The notes under the pieces: generated by a model
What the model saw: the letters and a program-made list of their open reading frames with translations, nothing else
The model's database searches: none
What the model was told of the DNA's origin: nothing
Assembly: GCA_027483605.1 (NCBI GenBank)
Contig: JAIXUE010000003.1
Location: forward strand, 31,566 to 95,565
Reading direction: 5' to 3'
DNA length: 64,000 nucleotides
Origin: Cryomorphaceae bacterium
GTDB taxonomy: Bacteria > Bacteroidota > Bacteroidia > Flavobacteriales_D > Crocinitomicaceae
In this document: positions 26,889 to 36,278 of the stretch, one piece after another
How positions within the stretch are numbered: position 1 is the first letter of the stretch
Layout: the number at the start of each line of letters is the position of its first letter
Program-made: the position numbers and the translations under genes

Positions 26889-29348
26889 ATGAGCAATCTC
26901 TTTGATCAAGGTTATTTTGGTTTATCTGGCTATGACGCCGATGCGGAGTTCATTCCACTCATCACCGCAGAGGAAGAAGAGCACATGAACAAACAAGAAT
27001 ACCCTGAAGAACTTCCTATACTCCCGCTGCGCAATAACGTCCTCTTCCCAGGCGTGGTTATTCCCATTACAGTAGGCCGAGACAAAAGCATCAAACTCAT
27101 TCAAGAAGCCAACAAAGGCAGCAAAATTATCGGGGTGGTTTCACAGAAAAACCAGGACGTAGAAGCTCCTCAGTTCATTGATTTACATCAGGTGGGTACG
27201 GTGGCTCAAATCATTCGCTTACTCAAAATGCCCGACGGTAGCTCTACGGTTATTATCCAAGGAAAGCGTCGTTTTGAAATGCTCCAAGCCACTCAAACAG
27301 AACCTTACATGAAGGCTAAGGTGAGGGTCCTGACCGAACAACCGCTAGACGCCGCCAACAAAGAACTCGAGGTCATGTTCAACACCATCAAAGACCTCGC
27401 CTTACAAATCATTAGAGAAAGCCCAAATATTCCTTCTGAAGCACAATTTGCCATTGGCAACATCGATAGCCCAAGTTTTTTAGTGAATTTCATCTCGTCC
27501 AACATGAACGCCGATGTAGCTAAAAAACAAGCGATGCTCGAAGAAATGGACATGAAAAAACGCGTCATGATGGTGCTCGAGCACCTAACGGCAGAAATCC
27601 AAGTGCTCGAGATGCGCAACGAGATCCAAAACAAAGTCCGCAAAGACCTAGATAAACAACAGCGCGAATACTTTTTGCATCAGCAAATGCGCACCATCCA
27701 AGACGAACTCGGAGACAACCCCCAAATTCAAGATGCGCGCGAGCTTGAAAAAAGAGCTCAAACTAAAAAATGGGATGCACGTGTGGCCAAACTTTTTGGC
27801 AAAGAACTCGAAAAACTGCAGCGCATGAATCCGCAAGGTGCTGAGTACACCGTTCAGCTCAACTACCTCGACCTCTTGCTTGAACTCCCTTGGAACGTCT
27901 ACAGCAAAGATAAACTAGATTTGAATATTGCTAAGCGTGTACTTGAGCGCGATCATTTTGGTTTAGAAAAGGTCAAAGAACGCATTTTAGAATACCTTGC
28001 CGTTCTCAAGCTCAAAGGCAATATGAAGGCGCCTATTTTGTGTTTTTACGGCCCTCCAGGAGTTGGAAAAACCTCTTTAGGTAAGTCTATTGCCGAAGCA
28101 TTGGGGCGCAAATATGTCCGCATGTCGCTCGGTGGACTCCACGACGAAGCTGAAATCCGCGGACACCGAAAAACCTACATTGGCGCCATGCCGGGCCGCA
28201 TCATGCAAAACCTCAAGAAAACCGAAACAGCCAACCCTGTTTTTGTCTTAGACGAGATAGACAAGCTCGGTCGCAGCAACCACGGTGACCCCTCTTCTGC
28301 CCTGCTAGAAGTCCTAGATCCAGAGCAAAATGGCAATTTCTACGACAACTACGTCGAAACCGAATTTGACCTTTCTAAAGTTTTGTTCATTGCAACAGCC
28401 AACAACCTTCAAAGTATCCAAGGACCTTTGCTAGACCGCATGGAAATCATTGAGGTCAATGGCTATACCCTCGAGGAAAAAATAGAAATTGCAAAACGTC
28501 ACTTATTGCCAAAACAAATTGCAGCACATGGCATACAGAAAAACGATATTTCTATAGATAAAAAGTTATGGCAGCAAATCATCGAGTCTTATACCTTTGA
28601 ATCTGGTGTGCGTGGTCTCGATAAAATAGTAGCCAAATTGGTGCGCAACCGCGCGCGTCAAATTGCCATGGAAGAAACCTTTGATGCCAAACTCACCAGC
28701 GCAGACCTCTTCTCCTTTTTAGGAGCGGGCCGCATGCGCACCAAATACGACAACAACGATGTAGCTGGCGTCGTAACGGGTCTGGCCTGGACGGCTGCAG
28801 GTGGAGACATCCTCTTTATCGAAAGCCTCATTTCAGAAGGAAACGGCAAGCTCAACCTCACCGGAAATTTGGGCGACGTCATGAAAGAATCTGCCGTCAT
28901 CGCCCTCGAATACCTCAAAAGCCACCACGAATTACTAGCTCTTGACCCCAAATTATTTGGTGCTTACAATGTTCATATCCACGTTCCCGAAGGCGCCACG
29001 CCTAAAGACGGCCCGAGCGCTGGTGTCACTATGCTTACAGCGCTCGCTTCGCTATTTACGCAGCGTAAAGTCAAGAAAAACCTCGCCATGACCGGCGAAA
29101 TCACCCTGCGTGGCGATGTACTGCCCGTTGGCGGCATCAAAGAAAAGATTTTAGCGGCCAAAAGAGCGGGCATTAAAGAGATCATCTTGTGCACCAAAAA
29201 CAAACAAGATGTCGACGAAATTGCCGCCGACTACCTCAAAGGACTTTCTATTCATTACGTTGACAAAATGGCTGAAGTATTGCAATTAGCTTTGCTCCAA
29301 GAAAAAGTAAGTGCTCCAAAAAAGCTGGTGGTGCCCGAGAAAAAGTAA
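26889..29348 (+). CDS. lon: ATP-dependent protease Lon
   Basis: 819 residues. N-terminal LON substrate-binding domain ([20 protein letters not shown]), coiled-coil region (about 240-330), AAA+ module with Walker [10 protein letters not shown] and Walker [14 protein letters not shown], then the protease domain with catalytic Ser710 in PKDGPSAGV and its Lys partner in GGIKEK. A Bacteroidota-typical N-terminal extension of about 40 acidic residues precedes the LON domain. It degrades misfolded and regulatory proteins. The stop shares one base with the next start. Confidence 0.97.
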   Translation: MSNLFDQGYFGLSGYDADAEFIPLITAEEEEHMNKQEYPEELPILPLRNNVLFPGVVIPITVGRDKSIKLIQEANKGSKIIGVVSQKNQDVEAPQFIDLHQVGTVAQIIRLLKMPDGSSTVIIQGKRRFEMLQATQTEPYMKAKVRVLTEQPLDAANKELEVMFNTIKDLALQIIRESPNIPSEAQFAIGNIDSPSFLVNFISSNMNADVAKKQAMLEEMDMKKRVMMVLEHLTAEIQVLEMRNEIQNKVRKDLDKQQREYFLHQQMRTIQDELGDNPQIQDARELEKRAQTKKWDARVAKLFGKELEKLQRMNPQGAEYTVQLNYLDLLLELPWNVYSKDKLDLNIAKRVLERDHFGLEKVKERILEYLAVLKLKGNMKAPILCFYGPPGVGKTSLGKSIAEALGRKYVRMSLGGLHDEAEIRGHRKTYIGAMPGRIMQNLKKTETANPVFVLDEIDKLGRSNHGDPSSALLEVLDPEQNGNFYDNYVETEFDLSKVLFIATANNLQSIQGPLLDRMEIIEVNGYTLEEKIEIAKRHLLPKQIAAHGIQKNDISIDKKLWQQIIESYTFESGVRGLDKIVAKLVRNRARQIAMEETFDAKLTSADLFSFLGAGRMRTKYDNNDVAGVVTGLAWTAAGGDILFIESLISEGNGKLNLTGNLGDVMKESAVIALEYLKSHHELLALDPKLFGAYNVHIHVPEGATPKDGPSAGVTMLTALASLFTQRKVKKNLAMTGEITLRGDVLPVGGIKEKILAAKRAGIKEIILCTKNKQDVDEIAADYLKGLSIHYVDKMAEVLQLALLQEKVSAPKKLVVPEKK

Positions 29349-29749
29349 TGACTGGTTACTATAGTCATGTAGTCGTATACGATGGCGTTTGTATCCTCTG
29401 CAATCGCCTAATCAACTACTTACTCCAAAAAGACCAACAGCAACGCCTGCTGTTCAGTACTTATCAGGGTTTACCCGATGTCATTTCTAAAAACGGCCTT
29501 CAATTCCCTTTGGAAGAAAGTATTTCATACTACCGAAAAGGAAGGTGGTGGCAGCAAAGCACTGCTGTTCTGCTGATTTACAAGGATATTCACGGGGCTT
29601 ATCATTGGTCACAATTAGCCTGGATTTTCCCTCGTGTTGCCAGAGATTTCATTTACCGAATAGTTTCCAAAAACAGATACCGTTGGTTTGGCAAACACGA
29701 AAGTTGCCTCGTTCCAGACCCTTCAATCCGAGCTCGTTTTATTGGCTAA
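29348..29749 (+). CDS. DCC-family thiol-disulfide oxidoreductase-like protein (DUF393)
   Basis: 133 residues. The DxxCxxC motif stands at the start (YDGVCILCNRLINYLLQKD), followed by SFSTYQ-like and YRKGRWWQQSTAVLLI segments typical of DUF393. The family name comes from this motif; a redox role is assumed but not established. Translationally coupled to lon (TAATG). Confidence 0.9.
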   Translation: MTGYYSHVVVYDGVCILCNRLINYLLQKDQQQRLLFSTYQGLPDVISKNGLQFPLEESISYYRKGRWWQQSTAVLLIYKDIHGAYHWSQLAWIFPRVARDFIYRIVSKNRYRWFGKHESCLVPDPSIRARFIG

Positions 29750-29782
29750 AATATTGTAAATTGGAGGCGTAAATAGCTTCCT

Positions 29783-32700
29783 ATGCCTCAAAAACTATTC
29801 TTTCTAGCGCTTTTTTTCTTTCCTTTTTTGAATGCTGTCTTGGCGCAGCAAATGCCCAAACCCTCTAGTGTAGAAATCGCTGGCTTGCCACAATGGGCAC
29901 AACTCATGTACGCAGAGCAGGCCAATATTTTTGAGATACAAAATGCATATCAAGATTATTTCCGAACGCATCCTTTTGTCAAGACTTACCACACGCAATA
30001 CTACAAGCGCTGGATCCGCCAAAACCAATACTTGGTCAATGATGCCGGAACCATACAAGAACCAACTTCAGAAGAATTGAGCCTTGCCAATCAAGCGTAT
30101 CTCAAAAAGCAAAAGCAGCAGCACAAAACTTCCGACTGGACCATCGTTGGCCCAATTACGAACTACCAAGAAGGCCTCACGCAAGGTTCCGGGCAAACAA
30201 ATGTGTACAGTTTTGATCAGTGCGCTGGCCAACCCAATACATGTTATTGTGGCACTGAACCCGGAGAAGTCTACAAAAGCACAAATGGAGGAGTCAATTG
30301 GCAACTGGTCTCTAAAACCATTGATTTTGGCTCAGGGGTAACAGCAGTAGAGGTGCATCCAACCAATGCCAACTTTGTTTTGGTTGGAGGCAATAAAGGC
30401 CTTTTTCTCAGTACCGATGGCGCCCAAACTTGGGTCAACACCTTGCCGAGTTCAGGTTTGAATGTCAATGAAATCTATATTTTACCCAATGACCCCAATG
30501 TCATTTTAGCTGCTACAGACAAGGGCTTGTATCGCAGTACCGACGCCGCCCAAACCTGGACACAGCTCTACACCCAAAAAACTTACGATATCAAACAAAA
30601 GCCAGGAAGTTCTCAAATCCTATATTTACTCAAAAATAACCCTGCGCTCATTCGTTGTGAGTTTTTTGTTTCTACAGATGCTGGCCTTACCTGGACGCTC
30701 CAAGATACAGGTTGGTACAGTTCAACAGATCCTGCGCGCATAGATGGCGGCGGAAGGCTTGCAGTAAGCGCTGCCGATCCCGAGCGCGTCTATGCCTACC
30801 TCATTGGCGATTCCAAACCCAATGATTTCGGTTACATTGGTTTGTACAGAAGTAATAATGCCGGACAGAATTGGACCTTGCCGAATGGTCCTGTCGGCTG
30901 GCCATATACCGCCACTCACGTCAATCTAGCGCAAGGTACGCCTACTTGGAATTATCATCAGGGTTTTTATAATTGCGCACTTGTTGCCAACCCGACCAAT
31001 GCAGACGAACTCTTAATTGGCGGTTTAAATCTCTACCGAAGTACTGATGGCGCTGCTTCTTTTTCTTCTGTTTCTGGTTATGTAGGCGGCCCGCTGAACT
31101 TACACGTAGACAACCAAGATTTCAGAGTCATCGGAAACCATACCTGGGTCACTACTGATGGCGGCATTTACCACAGCAACAATTTTGTAAACACACAGCC
31201 CGACTTTTACATGTCTGGGGTGCACGGCTCTGATTATTGGGGCTTTGACAATGGCTGGAACGAAGATGTTTTGGTTGGTGGCCTGTATCACAATGGAAAC
31301 TTAGCGTACCATGAAAATTACGGAGCAGGTAACTTTCTAGAATTGGGCGGAGGAGAAGCCCCTACTGGTTACGTCAATCCCGGCGACAACAAACTCACTT
31401 ACTATTCAGATGTCAATGGCAAGCGCATTCCAGCCACGCTAGATGGCGCCATTCAAAATGCATCTTTTGGCATAGACCCAAATGAAAGTTATTGGGCTGC
31501 TGAATCTACCGAGTTAGTTTTTCATCCGAATTGCTATGCGATTGCTTATACTGGAAAAGACAACCAACTCTTTCGCACCAATGACAAAGGCGCCTCTTTT
31601 GAACTTGTTCAGACTTTTGGCTCTAACCCAAATGAGCGCATTAACTATATAGAAATCGCTTCAGACAACCCACAAATCATTTACCTCAATCAGAAAGCAG
31701 CCAGCGGCAATACAGGCAAATTATGGAAAACAACTGACGGCGGACTCACCTGGACTCAATTGAACATTCCTGCAGGCAACTCAAGTCGTATGTTATTAGC
31801 ACTCAACCCCTCCAATGCGCAAGAGTTGTGGTTGGCGTATCCGAGCGGCGGAAACGGTTTTAAGGTATTCAAAACAAGTACAGGTGGCGGCAATTGGCAA
31901 AACCTCACGAGTAGTTTACTCAACAATGAATCAGTGCAATCTTTGGTGCATATTGCAGGCACCGACGGCGGTATTTATGTAGCGACGAACTACGCTGTTT
32001 ATTACCGCAACAATACCAGTGATTTTGTTTTGGAAAACAACGGCTTGCCCCTCTTTACCAACGGCAACATTCTCAAACCTTTTTACCGCGACCAAAAAAT
32101 CCGCTTAGCGACCTACGGAAAAGGAATTTACCAAAGTAATTTAGTTGAAAATCCGAGTGAAGTCATTGCGCGCATTACCGTAGACAAACTCAGTCAGACA
32201 GCTGTATGCTTGATCGATTCTTTTTATTTTGACGACTACTCTTTTTTGAGTCATCAGGGCGCCACTTGGCAGTGGAGCTTTCCAACTGGCAGCCCTAGTT
32301 CATCTACATTGCGTAACCCAACGGTGTATTTTCAGAATCCGGGGCAGCACCTCGCAATTTTGCAAATTACTGATGGCACTGGCCTCACCGATACCGACTC
32401 TTTATTTGTAACGCTCTCTTTGTTTGATTATCAGCCAGGAATTCAAGAAGATTTTCAGCAAGCTTTCTTGCCCAATGGCTGGAGTGTCAAGGACCACAAC
32501 GGCAGCGGTACCTGGACGCTCTCTACAAGCGCTGGAGGCTTTGGCAACTCAAGTCAAGCGACGGTTTTCAACAACTACGACATCGATTCGCAAGGTAGCT
32601 TTGACGACCTAATTATGCCACTCGAAACGAGTTACTTGAGCACCCAACCCTATCTTTATTTCGATGTAGCTTACGCACGCTGGGGCAGCGGTTATACTGA

Positions 32701-33199
32701 TTCTTTACAGGTGGTTGCCTCTACAGATTGCTTTGTAACAGCTCAAGTTTTGTATTTCAAAGGAGGTGAAAATTTGGCCACCTCTCCGGATAACCAAAGT
32801 TTTTTTACACCAACCAACAACCAATGGAGGAAAGACTCTGTCGATTTGAGTAGTTATGCCAATCAAGGTAATTTACAAATTGCCTTCAGAAATATTGGCG
32901 GTTGGGGCAACTGCATCTATCTAGACAACATTCATATTGGTTCCATGGCTGCGATCGCACAAGTACAGCCACTCAAGCGCAGTGTTTATCCGAATCCGGC
33001 GTGTCCGGGAGCGGTGCTTCAACTCAATGGGAGCCCCTCAGATTTTGCGCGCTTAATTGATCAAAAGGGCAAAGAAGTAGCCAGGTGGATGGCTGGGTCT
33101 GAACTCAAACTCGATGACGCTCTGAAAGCCGGAGTCTATTTATTGCAATTACACAGCGCACAATTGATCAGCAATCACCAGATTGTGGTCATTGATTAA
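29783..33199 (+). CDS. Large T9SS-secreted protein with BNR/sortilin-like repeats, PKD domain and sorting domain
   Basis: 1,138 residues. Signal peptide (FLNAVLAQQ); residues about 120-770 carry many Asp-box (BNR) motifs: STNGGVNW, STDGAQTW, STDAAQTW, STDAGLTW, TTDGGLTW. These suggest one or two beta-propellers of the VPS10/sortilin or exo-sialidase-like fold. A PKD domain follows (about 825-885), then a jelly-roll 'choice-of-anchor J'-type domain (EDFQQAFLPNGWSVKDHNGS, about 900-1045), and a type IX C-terminal sorting domain starting at VYPNPACPG. It would be exported through Sec and then T9SS to the cell surface. Whether the propeller is an enzyme or binding module is unclear. Confidence 0.85.
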   Translation: MPQKLFFLALFFFPFLNAVLAQQMPKPSSVEIAGLPQWAQLMYAEQANIFEIQNAYQDYFRTHPFVKTYHTQYYKRWIRQNQYLVNDAGTIQEPTSEELSLANQAYLKKQKQQHKTSDWTIVGPITNYQEGLTQGSGQTNVYSFDQCAGQPNTCYCGTEPGEVYKSTNGGVNWQLVSKTIDFGSGVTAVEVHPTNANFVLVGGNKGLFLSTDGAQTWVNTLPSSGLNVNEIYILPNDPNVILAATDKGLYRSTDAAQTWTQLYTQKTYDIKQKPGSSQILYLLKNNPALIRCEFFVSTDAGLTWTLQDTGWYSSTDPARIDGGGRLAVSAADPERVYAYLIGDSKPNDFGYIGLYRSNNAGQNWTLPNGPVGWPYTATHVNLAQGTPTWNYHQGFYNCALVANPTNADELLIGGLNLYRSTDGAASFSSVSGYVGGPLNLHVDNQDFRVIGNHTWVTTDGGIYHSNNFVNTQPDFYMSGVHGSDYWGFDNGWNEDVLVGGLYHNGNLAYHENYGAGNFLELGGGEAPTGYVNPGDNKLTYYSDVNGKRIPATLDGAIQNASFGIDPNESYWAAESTELVFHPNCYAIAYTGKDNQLFRTNDKGASFELVQTFGSNPNERINYIEIASDNPQIIYLNQKAASGNTGKLWKTTDGGLTWTQLNIPAGNSSRMLLALNPSNAQELWLAYPSGGNGFKVFKTSTGGGNWQNLTSSLLNNESVQSLVHIAGTDGGIYVATNYAVYYRNNTSDFVLENNGLPLFTNGNILKPFYRDQKIRLATYGKGIYQSNLVENPSEVIARITVDKLSQTAVCLIDSFYFDDYSFLSHQGATWQWSFPTGSPSSSTLRNPTVYFQNPGQHLAILQITDGTGLTDTDSLFVTLSLFDYQPGIQEDFQQAFLPNGWSVKDHNGSGTWTLSTSAGGFGNSSQATVFNNYDIDSQGSFDDLIMPLETSYLSTQPYLYFDVAYARWGSGYTDSLQVVASTDCFVTAQVLYFKGGENLATSPDNQSFFTPTNNQWRKDSVDLSSYANQGNLQIAFRNIGGWGNCIYLDNIHIGSMAAIAQVQPLKRSVYPNPACPGAVLQLNGSPSDFARLIDQKGKEVARWMAGSELKLDDALKAGVYLLQLHSAQLISNHQIVVID

Positions 33200-33286
33200 A
33201 GAAACACTTGTAAACGAGCGATTGATTGCCCCAAACATTTCGTGGATTTGGCATAATTTATGATATTTGCACTGAAAATTATTTTT

Positions 33287-33925
33287 ATGCGTTTTTTACT
33301 CGTTTTTGTTTTAAGTCTGTTCAGTATCAATGCCATGGCGCAAGATGCAAAAGCACAGGGAATACTCGATAAGTTATCGACCAAAATGAAGGGGATGAAA
33401 TCCTTCTATATTGAATTCAATGCCAGTGTCAAAAACAGCACCAATGGCACCAATGAAAACGAAATTGGCAAAGGCTGGGTGAAGGGCAATAAATTCTATG
33501 CTTCTTACGGAGACAACACCATGATCTGCAACGGTGTCAAAACCTGGACAATCGTTAAAGATGAGCGCTCCGTTTATGAGTCAGATGCAAGTGCCGACGA
33601 TGAAGAATCTATTAATCCAAAGCGCCTAATGACCATCTGGGAAACCGGTTTCAAGAACAAATACGACCACGAGGACAAACTCAACGGAGAAGCCGTACAC
33701 GTCATCAACCTCTATCCTAAAGTACCTTCAAAGGCTGAATACCACACCATTGTGTTGTATATTTCCAAAACAGGTAACGAACTCTTGAAAGCGAGCATGA
33801 AGGCCAAAGACGGCACCACCATGACTTACGTAGTAACCAAGTTTACTGCCAACCCCGATATCGACGACGCCAAATTTGTCTTTGATAAAAAGAAATATCC
33901 TGGTTACCCGGTAATCAAGGATTAG
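33287..33925 (+). CDS. lolA: LolA-like outer membrane lipoprotein carrier protein
   Basis: 212 residues from the ATG at 33287, which gives a good signal peptide (MRFLLVFVLSLFSINAMAQ); the track's start nine codons upstream would spoil it. The mature part is a LolA-type half barrel: QGILDKLSTKMKGMKSFYIEF at the start and a KGNKFYASYGDNTMICNGVKTW strand pair. It would ferry lipoproteins across the periplasm. LolB is usually absent in this phylum. The closest relatives are often annotated simply as LolA-like, so exact function is inferred. Confidence 0.85.
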   Translation: MRFLLVFVLSLFSINAMAQDAKAQGILDKLSTKMKGMKSFYIEFNASVKNSTNGTNENEIGKGWVKGNKFYASYGDNTMICNGVKTWTIVKDERSVYESDASADDEESINPKRLMTIWETGFKNKYDHEDKLNGEAVHVINLYPKVPSKAEYHTIVLYISKTGNELLKASMKAKDGTTMTYVVTKFTANPDIDDAKFVFDKKKYPGYPVIKD

Positions 33926-34374
33926 CGCTTTAGCAAGCGATCCATCTCGCGTTTATCGTCTTTTTCTTTGAGGTCCTGACGCTTGTCATGTAGTTTTTTA
34001 CCTGTTGCACAAGCGATTTCGAGCTTCACCCAACCTTTTTCTGATAAAAACAACTTGAGCGGCACCATTGTGTGCCCTTTGATTTTTAAGAATTTTTCAA
34101 TTCTGGTGATCTCTTTGCGCTGCAAAAGCAGTTTGCGGTCTGCTCTGGGTTTGTGATTGTAGAATGAGCCGTTTTCATATTCAGTGATGTGCATGTTGCG
34201 CAACCACACCTCCCCTTTATCAAACAGACCATAAGCTTCAAGAATACTGGCCTTTCCGCTTCTGATGCTCTTGATTTCGGTGCCGGTCAAGACAATACCC
34301 GCCTCGAATACTTCATCGAGGTGAAATTCAAAACGCGCGCGTTTGTTACGGATATTGAGTTCCTTGTTGGCCAT
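33922..34374 (-). CDS. smpB: SsrA-binding protein
   Basis: 150 residues from the ATG at 34374; the track's longer ORF reads through the divergent recR region and is wrong. SmpB landmarks: NKRARFEFHLDEVFEAGIVLTGTEIKSIR at the N-terminus, EYENGSFYNHKPRADRKLLL in the middle, and a basic tail KKLHDKRQDLKEKDDKRE. It delivers tmRNA to stalled ribosomes. Its start lies 26 bp from that of recR on the other strand; the tmRNA gene is not in the window. Confidence 0.96.
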   Translation of the reverse strand: MANKELNIRNKRARFEFHLDEVFEAGIVLTGTEIKSIRSGKASILEAYGLFDKGEVWLRNMHITEYENGSFYNHKPRADRKLLLQRKEITRIEKFLKIKGHTMVPLKLFLSEKGWVKLEIACATGKKLHDKRQDLKEKDDKREMDRLLKR

Positions 34375-34396
34375 GTGTGCAAAGTTACTAATTTTA
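34364..34396 (+). promoter_or_regulatory. Candidate promoter of recR, inside the smpB start
   Basis: TTG (34367-34369; a second at 34364), 19 bp, then TAATTTTA (34389-34396), one mismatch from TAnnTTTG, 4 bp before the recR ATG. The -33 part lies within the first codons of smpB. Confidence 0.35.
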
Positions 34397-34406
34397 AGCC
34401 ATGCAA
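34380..34406 (-). promoter_or_regulatory. Candidate promoter of smpB, inside the recR start
   Basis: On the minus strand TTG (34406-34404, within TTTG), 16 bp, then TAACTTTG (34387-34380), 5 bp before the smpB ATG. The -33 element lies within the second and third codons of recR, so the two divergent promoters interlock. Confidence 0.5.
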
Positions 34407-35012
34407 ATTCCGTCGGTTTATTTAGAACAAGCAGTGGATCAACTCGGCAGCCTGCCTGGTATTGGGCGCAGAACAGCCCTGCGCCTCGCCCTGGATTTAC
34501 TGCAGCGCAGCGATATCGAGATTGACGACTTCGTGTCGGCACTGAGTGCGCTCAAAGACAAGGTGTTGCGCTGTGCTTCTTGTGGCAACATCAGCGACAC
34601 ACCTATCTGTGGAATTTGCAGCAATCCGAGACGCGACCCTACCATTATTTGTGTTGTCGAAGACATTAGAGATGTAATGGCAATAGAATCTACGAGCACG
34701 TTTAATGGTCTTTACCATGTATTGGGTGGGCTGATTTCACCAATGGACGGCGTTGGCCCCCAAGATTTAAATATTGCTAGTTTACCCGAGCGCATGGCGA
34801 AAGCCCAGCCAAAAGAAATCATCTTGGCGCTCAGTCCCACTATGGAAGGCGACACGACCAATTTTTATATTTACAAAAAAATCAAAGTTTTCGAGGTGTT
34901 AATTACACGGATCTCCAGAGGTATTGCGGTGGGATCGGAGTTGCAATATGCAGATGAACTGACACTCGGGCGCAGCTTGCAACAGCGTCAGGTTTTTGAT
35001 TTTGGTCAATAA
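34401..35012 (+). CDS. recR: Recombination protein RecR
   Basis: 203 residues. Helix-hairpin-helix (LPGIGRRTALRLALDLL), a four-cysteine zinc finger (CASCGNISDTPICGIC), and the Toprim domain (IICVVEDIRDVMAIE, HVLGGLISPMDGVGP). With RecF and RecO it loads RecA on gapped DNA. It is divergent from smpB with a 26-bp gap, and convergent with the methyltransferase gene. Confidence 0.96.
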   Translation: MQIPSVYLEQAVDQLGSLPGIGRRTALRLALDLLQRSDIEIDDFVSALSALKDKVLRCASCGNISDTPICGICSNPRRDPTIICVVEDIRDVMAIESTSTFNGLYHVLGGLISPMDGVGPQDLNIASLPERMAKAQPKEIILALSPTMEGDTTNFYIYKKIKVFEVLITRISRGIAVGSELQYADELTLGRSLQQRQVFDFGQ

Positions 35013-35041
35013 GACCCACTGAAAAAAATATAAACCTGGCG

Positions 35042-35063
35042 GTCTTTAATCTATTTTAAAGAC
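35042..35063. terminator. Inverted repeat between convergent recR and methyltransferase genes
   Basis: GTCTTTAA-TCTATT-TTAAAGAC is a perfect 8-bp stem with 6-base loop in the convergent gap, overlapping the methyltransferase stop. It is AT-rich and lacks a clean T-run, so termination in both directions is only a possibility. Confidence 0.3.
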
Positions 35064-35774
35064 GCGTGTTTTCTTTTTGAGATAGCGCATGCCGTAACCA
35101 AACACAACAATGAAAAGCGCCATACCAATAAGCTCCCATTGATTCGGTTTGAGCACACCAAGAATATAAGTTTGGAATAAAAGCAAGACCCAAGCGGTAG
35201 TCATGGAGGCTGCCCAACCTGAGTATTCGTTTTCAAGCACTACTTTAATGGAAAAGGGCTGCGGATTGGCATTGAACTTCCAGAGAGCTGGCAATAAAAG
35301 TGGGGTTTGACTTTTCCAATCTAAATAGGCCTGACCAAACTTGCGGGTCAAGAATTGCTCTTCTGCATAAATAATGAGACGGTAATACGCAACAAACAAG
35401 ACTAAAAACAAAGGCACCAACCAATCAATACCCGTAAATACAGCCCAGCCGATGTAGGTAGTGATATTTCCGAGATACAATGGGTGACGCACCATGGAGT
35501 AAATACCTGTAGAATTGACGGCTTCTGCCACTTGCTCGTCGCGGTTGCGGCCAGAGGTATGCGCAGCGCGTTTGCCCACCGCGAGCGCTCTGATGAGATG
35601 CCCAAGTAGCACTAAGCCAATTGCAGTATAAATGTAGCGGGGATCTTGCCAATTTTGCTCCTTTGGAAAGAAATGCATGAGGATAAATGCGGCGACAAAA
35701 AAGAGAACGGGGATTTGCCCTCGGTACTTAAAAAACTGATTTCCTAGCTTTTCCAATTGATTTTGTGCTGACAT
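35046..35774 (-). CDS. Isoprenylcysteine carboxyl methyltransferase-like membrane protein
   Basis: 242 residues from the ATG at 35774, downstream of a good promoter; the track's start 14 codons earlier lies beyond it. About six membrane helices. The ICMT/phospholipid methyltransferase core is present: GIYSMVRHPLYLGN (RHPxYxG) and EEQFLTRKFGQAYLDWK (EExxLxxxFGxxY). It probably methylates a lipid or membrane-bound substrate with S-adenosylmethionine; the substrate is unknown since bacteria lack prenylated proteins of the eukaryotic kind. Confidence 0.85.
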   Translation of the reverse strand: MSAQNQLEKLGNQFFKYRGQIPVLFFVAAFILMHFFPKEQNWQDPRYIYTAIGLVLLGHLIRALAVGKRAAHTSGRNRDEQVAEAVNSTGIYSMVRHPLYLGNITTYIGWAVFTGIDWLVPLFLVLFVAYYRLIIYAEEQFLTRKFGQAYLDWKSQTPLLLPALWKFNANPQPFSIKVVLENEYSGWAASMTTAWVLLLFQTYILGVLKPNQWELIGMALFIVVFGYGMRYLKKKTRVFKID

Positions 35775-35804
35775 TGGCGAATTTTTTGTAGATTTAAAGA
35801 ATGC

Positions 35805-35832
35805 CAAAGTTAACAATAAATCTTGGGGTCAA
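35805..35832 (-). promoter_or_regulatory. Candidate promoter of the methyltransferase gene
   Basis: On the minus strand TTG (35832-35830), 17 bp, TAACTTTG (35812-35805), a full match to the Bacteroidota consensus, 30 bp before the ATG at 35774. The -33 TTG overlaps the ATG of the divergent START-like gene, showing again how tightly packed the start regions are. Confidence 0.55.
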
Positions 35833-36215
35833 TGAAAGAAAAATACAAGCTTGAGTTTCTACTCAAAACCTCACCTCGCGTGCTCGACAAACTCATCAGT
35901 ACACCAGATGGCCTAGCCGATTGGTTTGCAGACGACGTCAGGGTCAATGACGACATCTACACCTTTGAATGGGATGGCAATGCCGAAAATGCCCGCTTGG
36001 TGCAGCTCAAAATGAACTCCAAAATACGCTTCCAATGGCTAGAAGACGAACAAGACGGCCTAGACACCTACTTTGAACTCGCCTACATCATTGACCCCAT
36101 GACCAATTCAGTCATTTTGCACATCACCGATTTTGCCACTGCCGCTGACCAAGAAAGCAGCGCCGCACTCTGGCACCAAGCAATTAATGACCTCAAGCGC
36201 ATTATCGGCGCTTAA
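35832..36215 (+). CDS. START-like domain protein
   Basis: 127 residues from the ATG at 35832; the track adds three codons from a TTG. The fold resembles the AHSA1/SRPBCC group of helix-grip proteins: KYKLEFLLKTSPRVLDKLISTPDGLADWFADDV at the start and RFQWLEDEQDGLDTYFEL in the middle, as in the small START-like proteins of Bacteroidota. It likely binds a hydrophobic ligand or a partner protein; function unknown. Confidence 0.85.
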   Translation: MKEKYKLEFLLKTSPRVLDKLISTPDGLADWFADDVRVNDDIYTFEWDGNAENARLVQLKMNSKIRFQWLEDEQDGLDTYFELAYIIDPMTNSVILHITDFATAADQESSAALWHQAINDLKRIIGA

Positions 36216-36237
36216 ACCCACTACTTCTTTTACCAAA

Positions 36238-36264
36238 TTGGTTCGGCTTTATTGCTTAAATTTG
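36238..36264 (+). promoter_or_regulatory. Candidate promoter of the LptF/LptG gene
   Basis: TTG (36238-36240), 16 bp, TAAATTTG (36257-36264). It sits between the ORF-track start (36252) and the TTG codon at 36279, and so argues for 36279 as the start. Confidence 0.55.
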
Positions 36265-36278
36265 CCCAAACTACGCGC

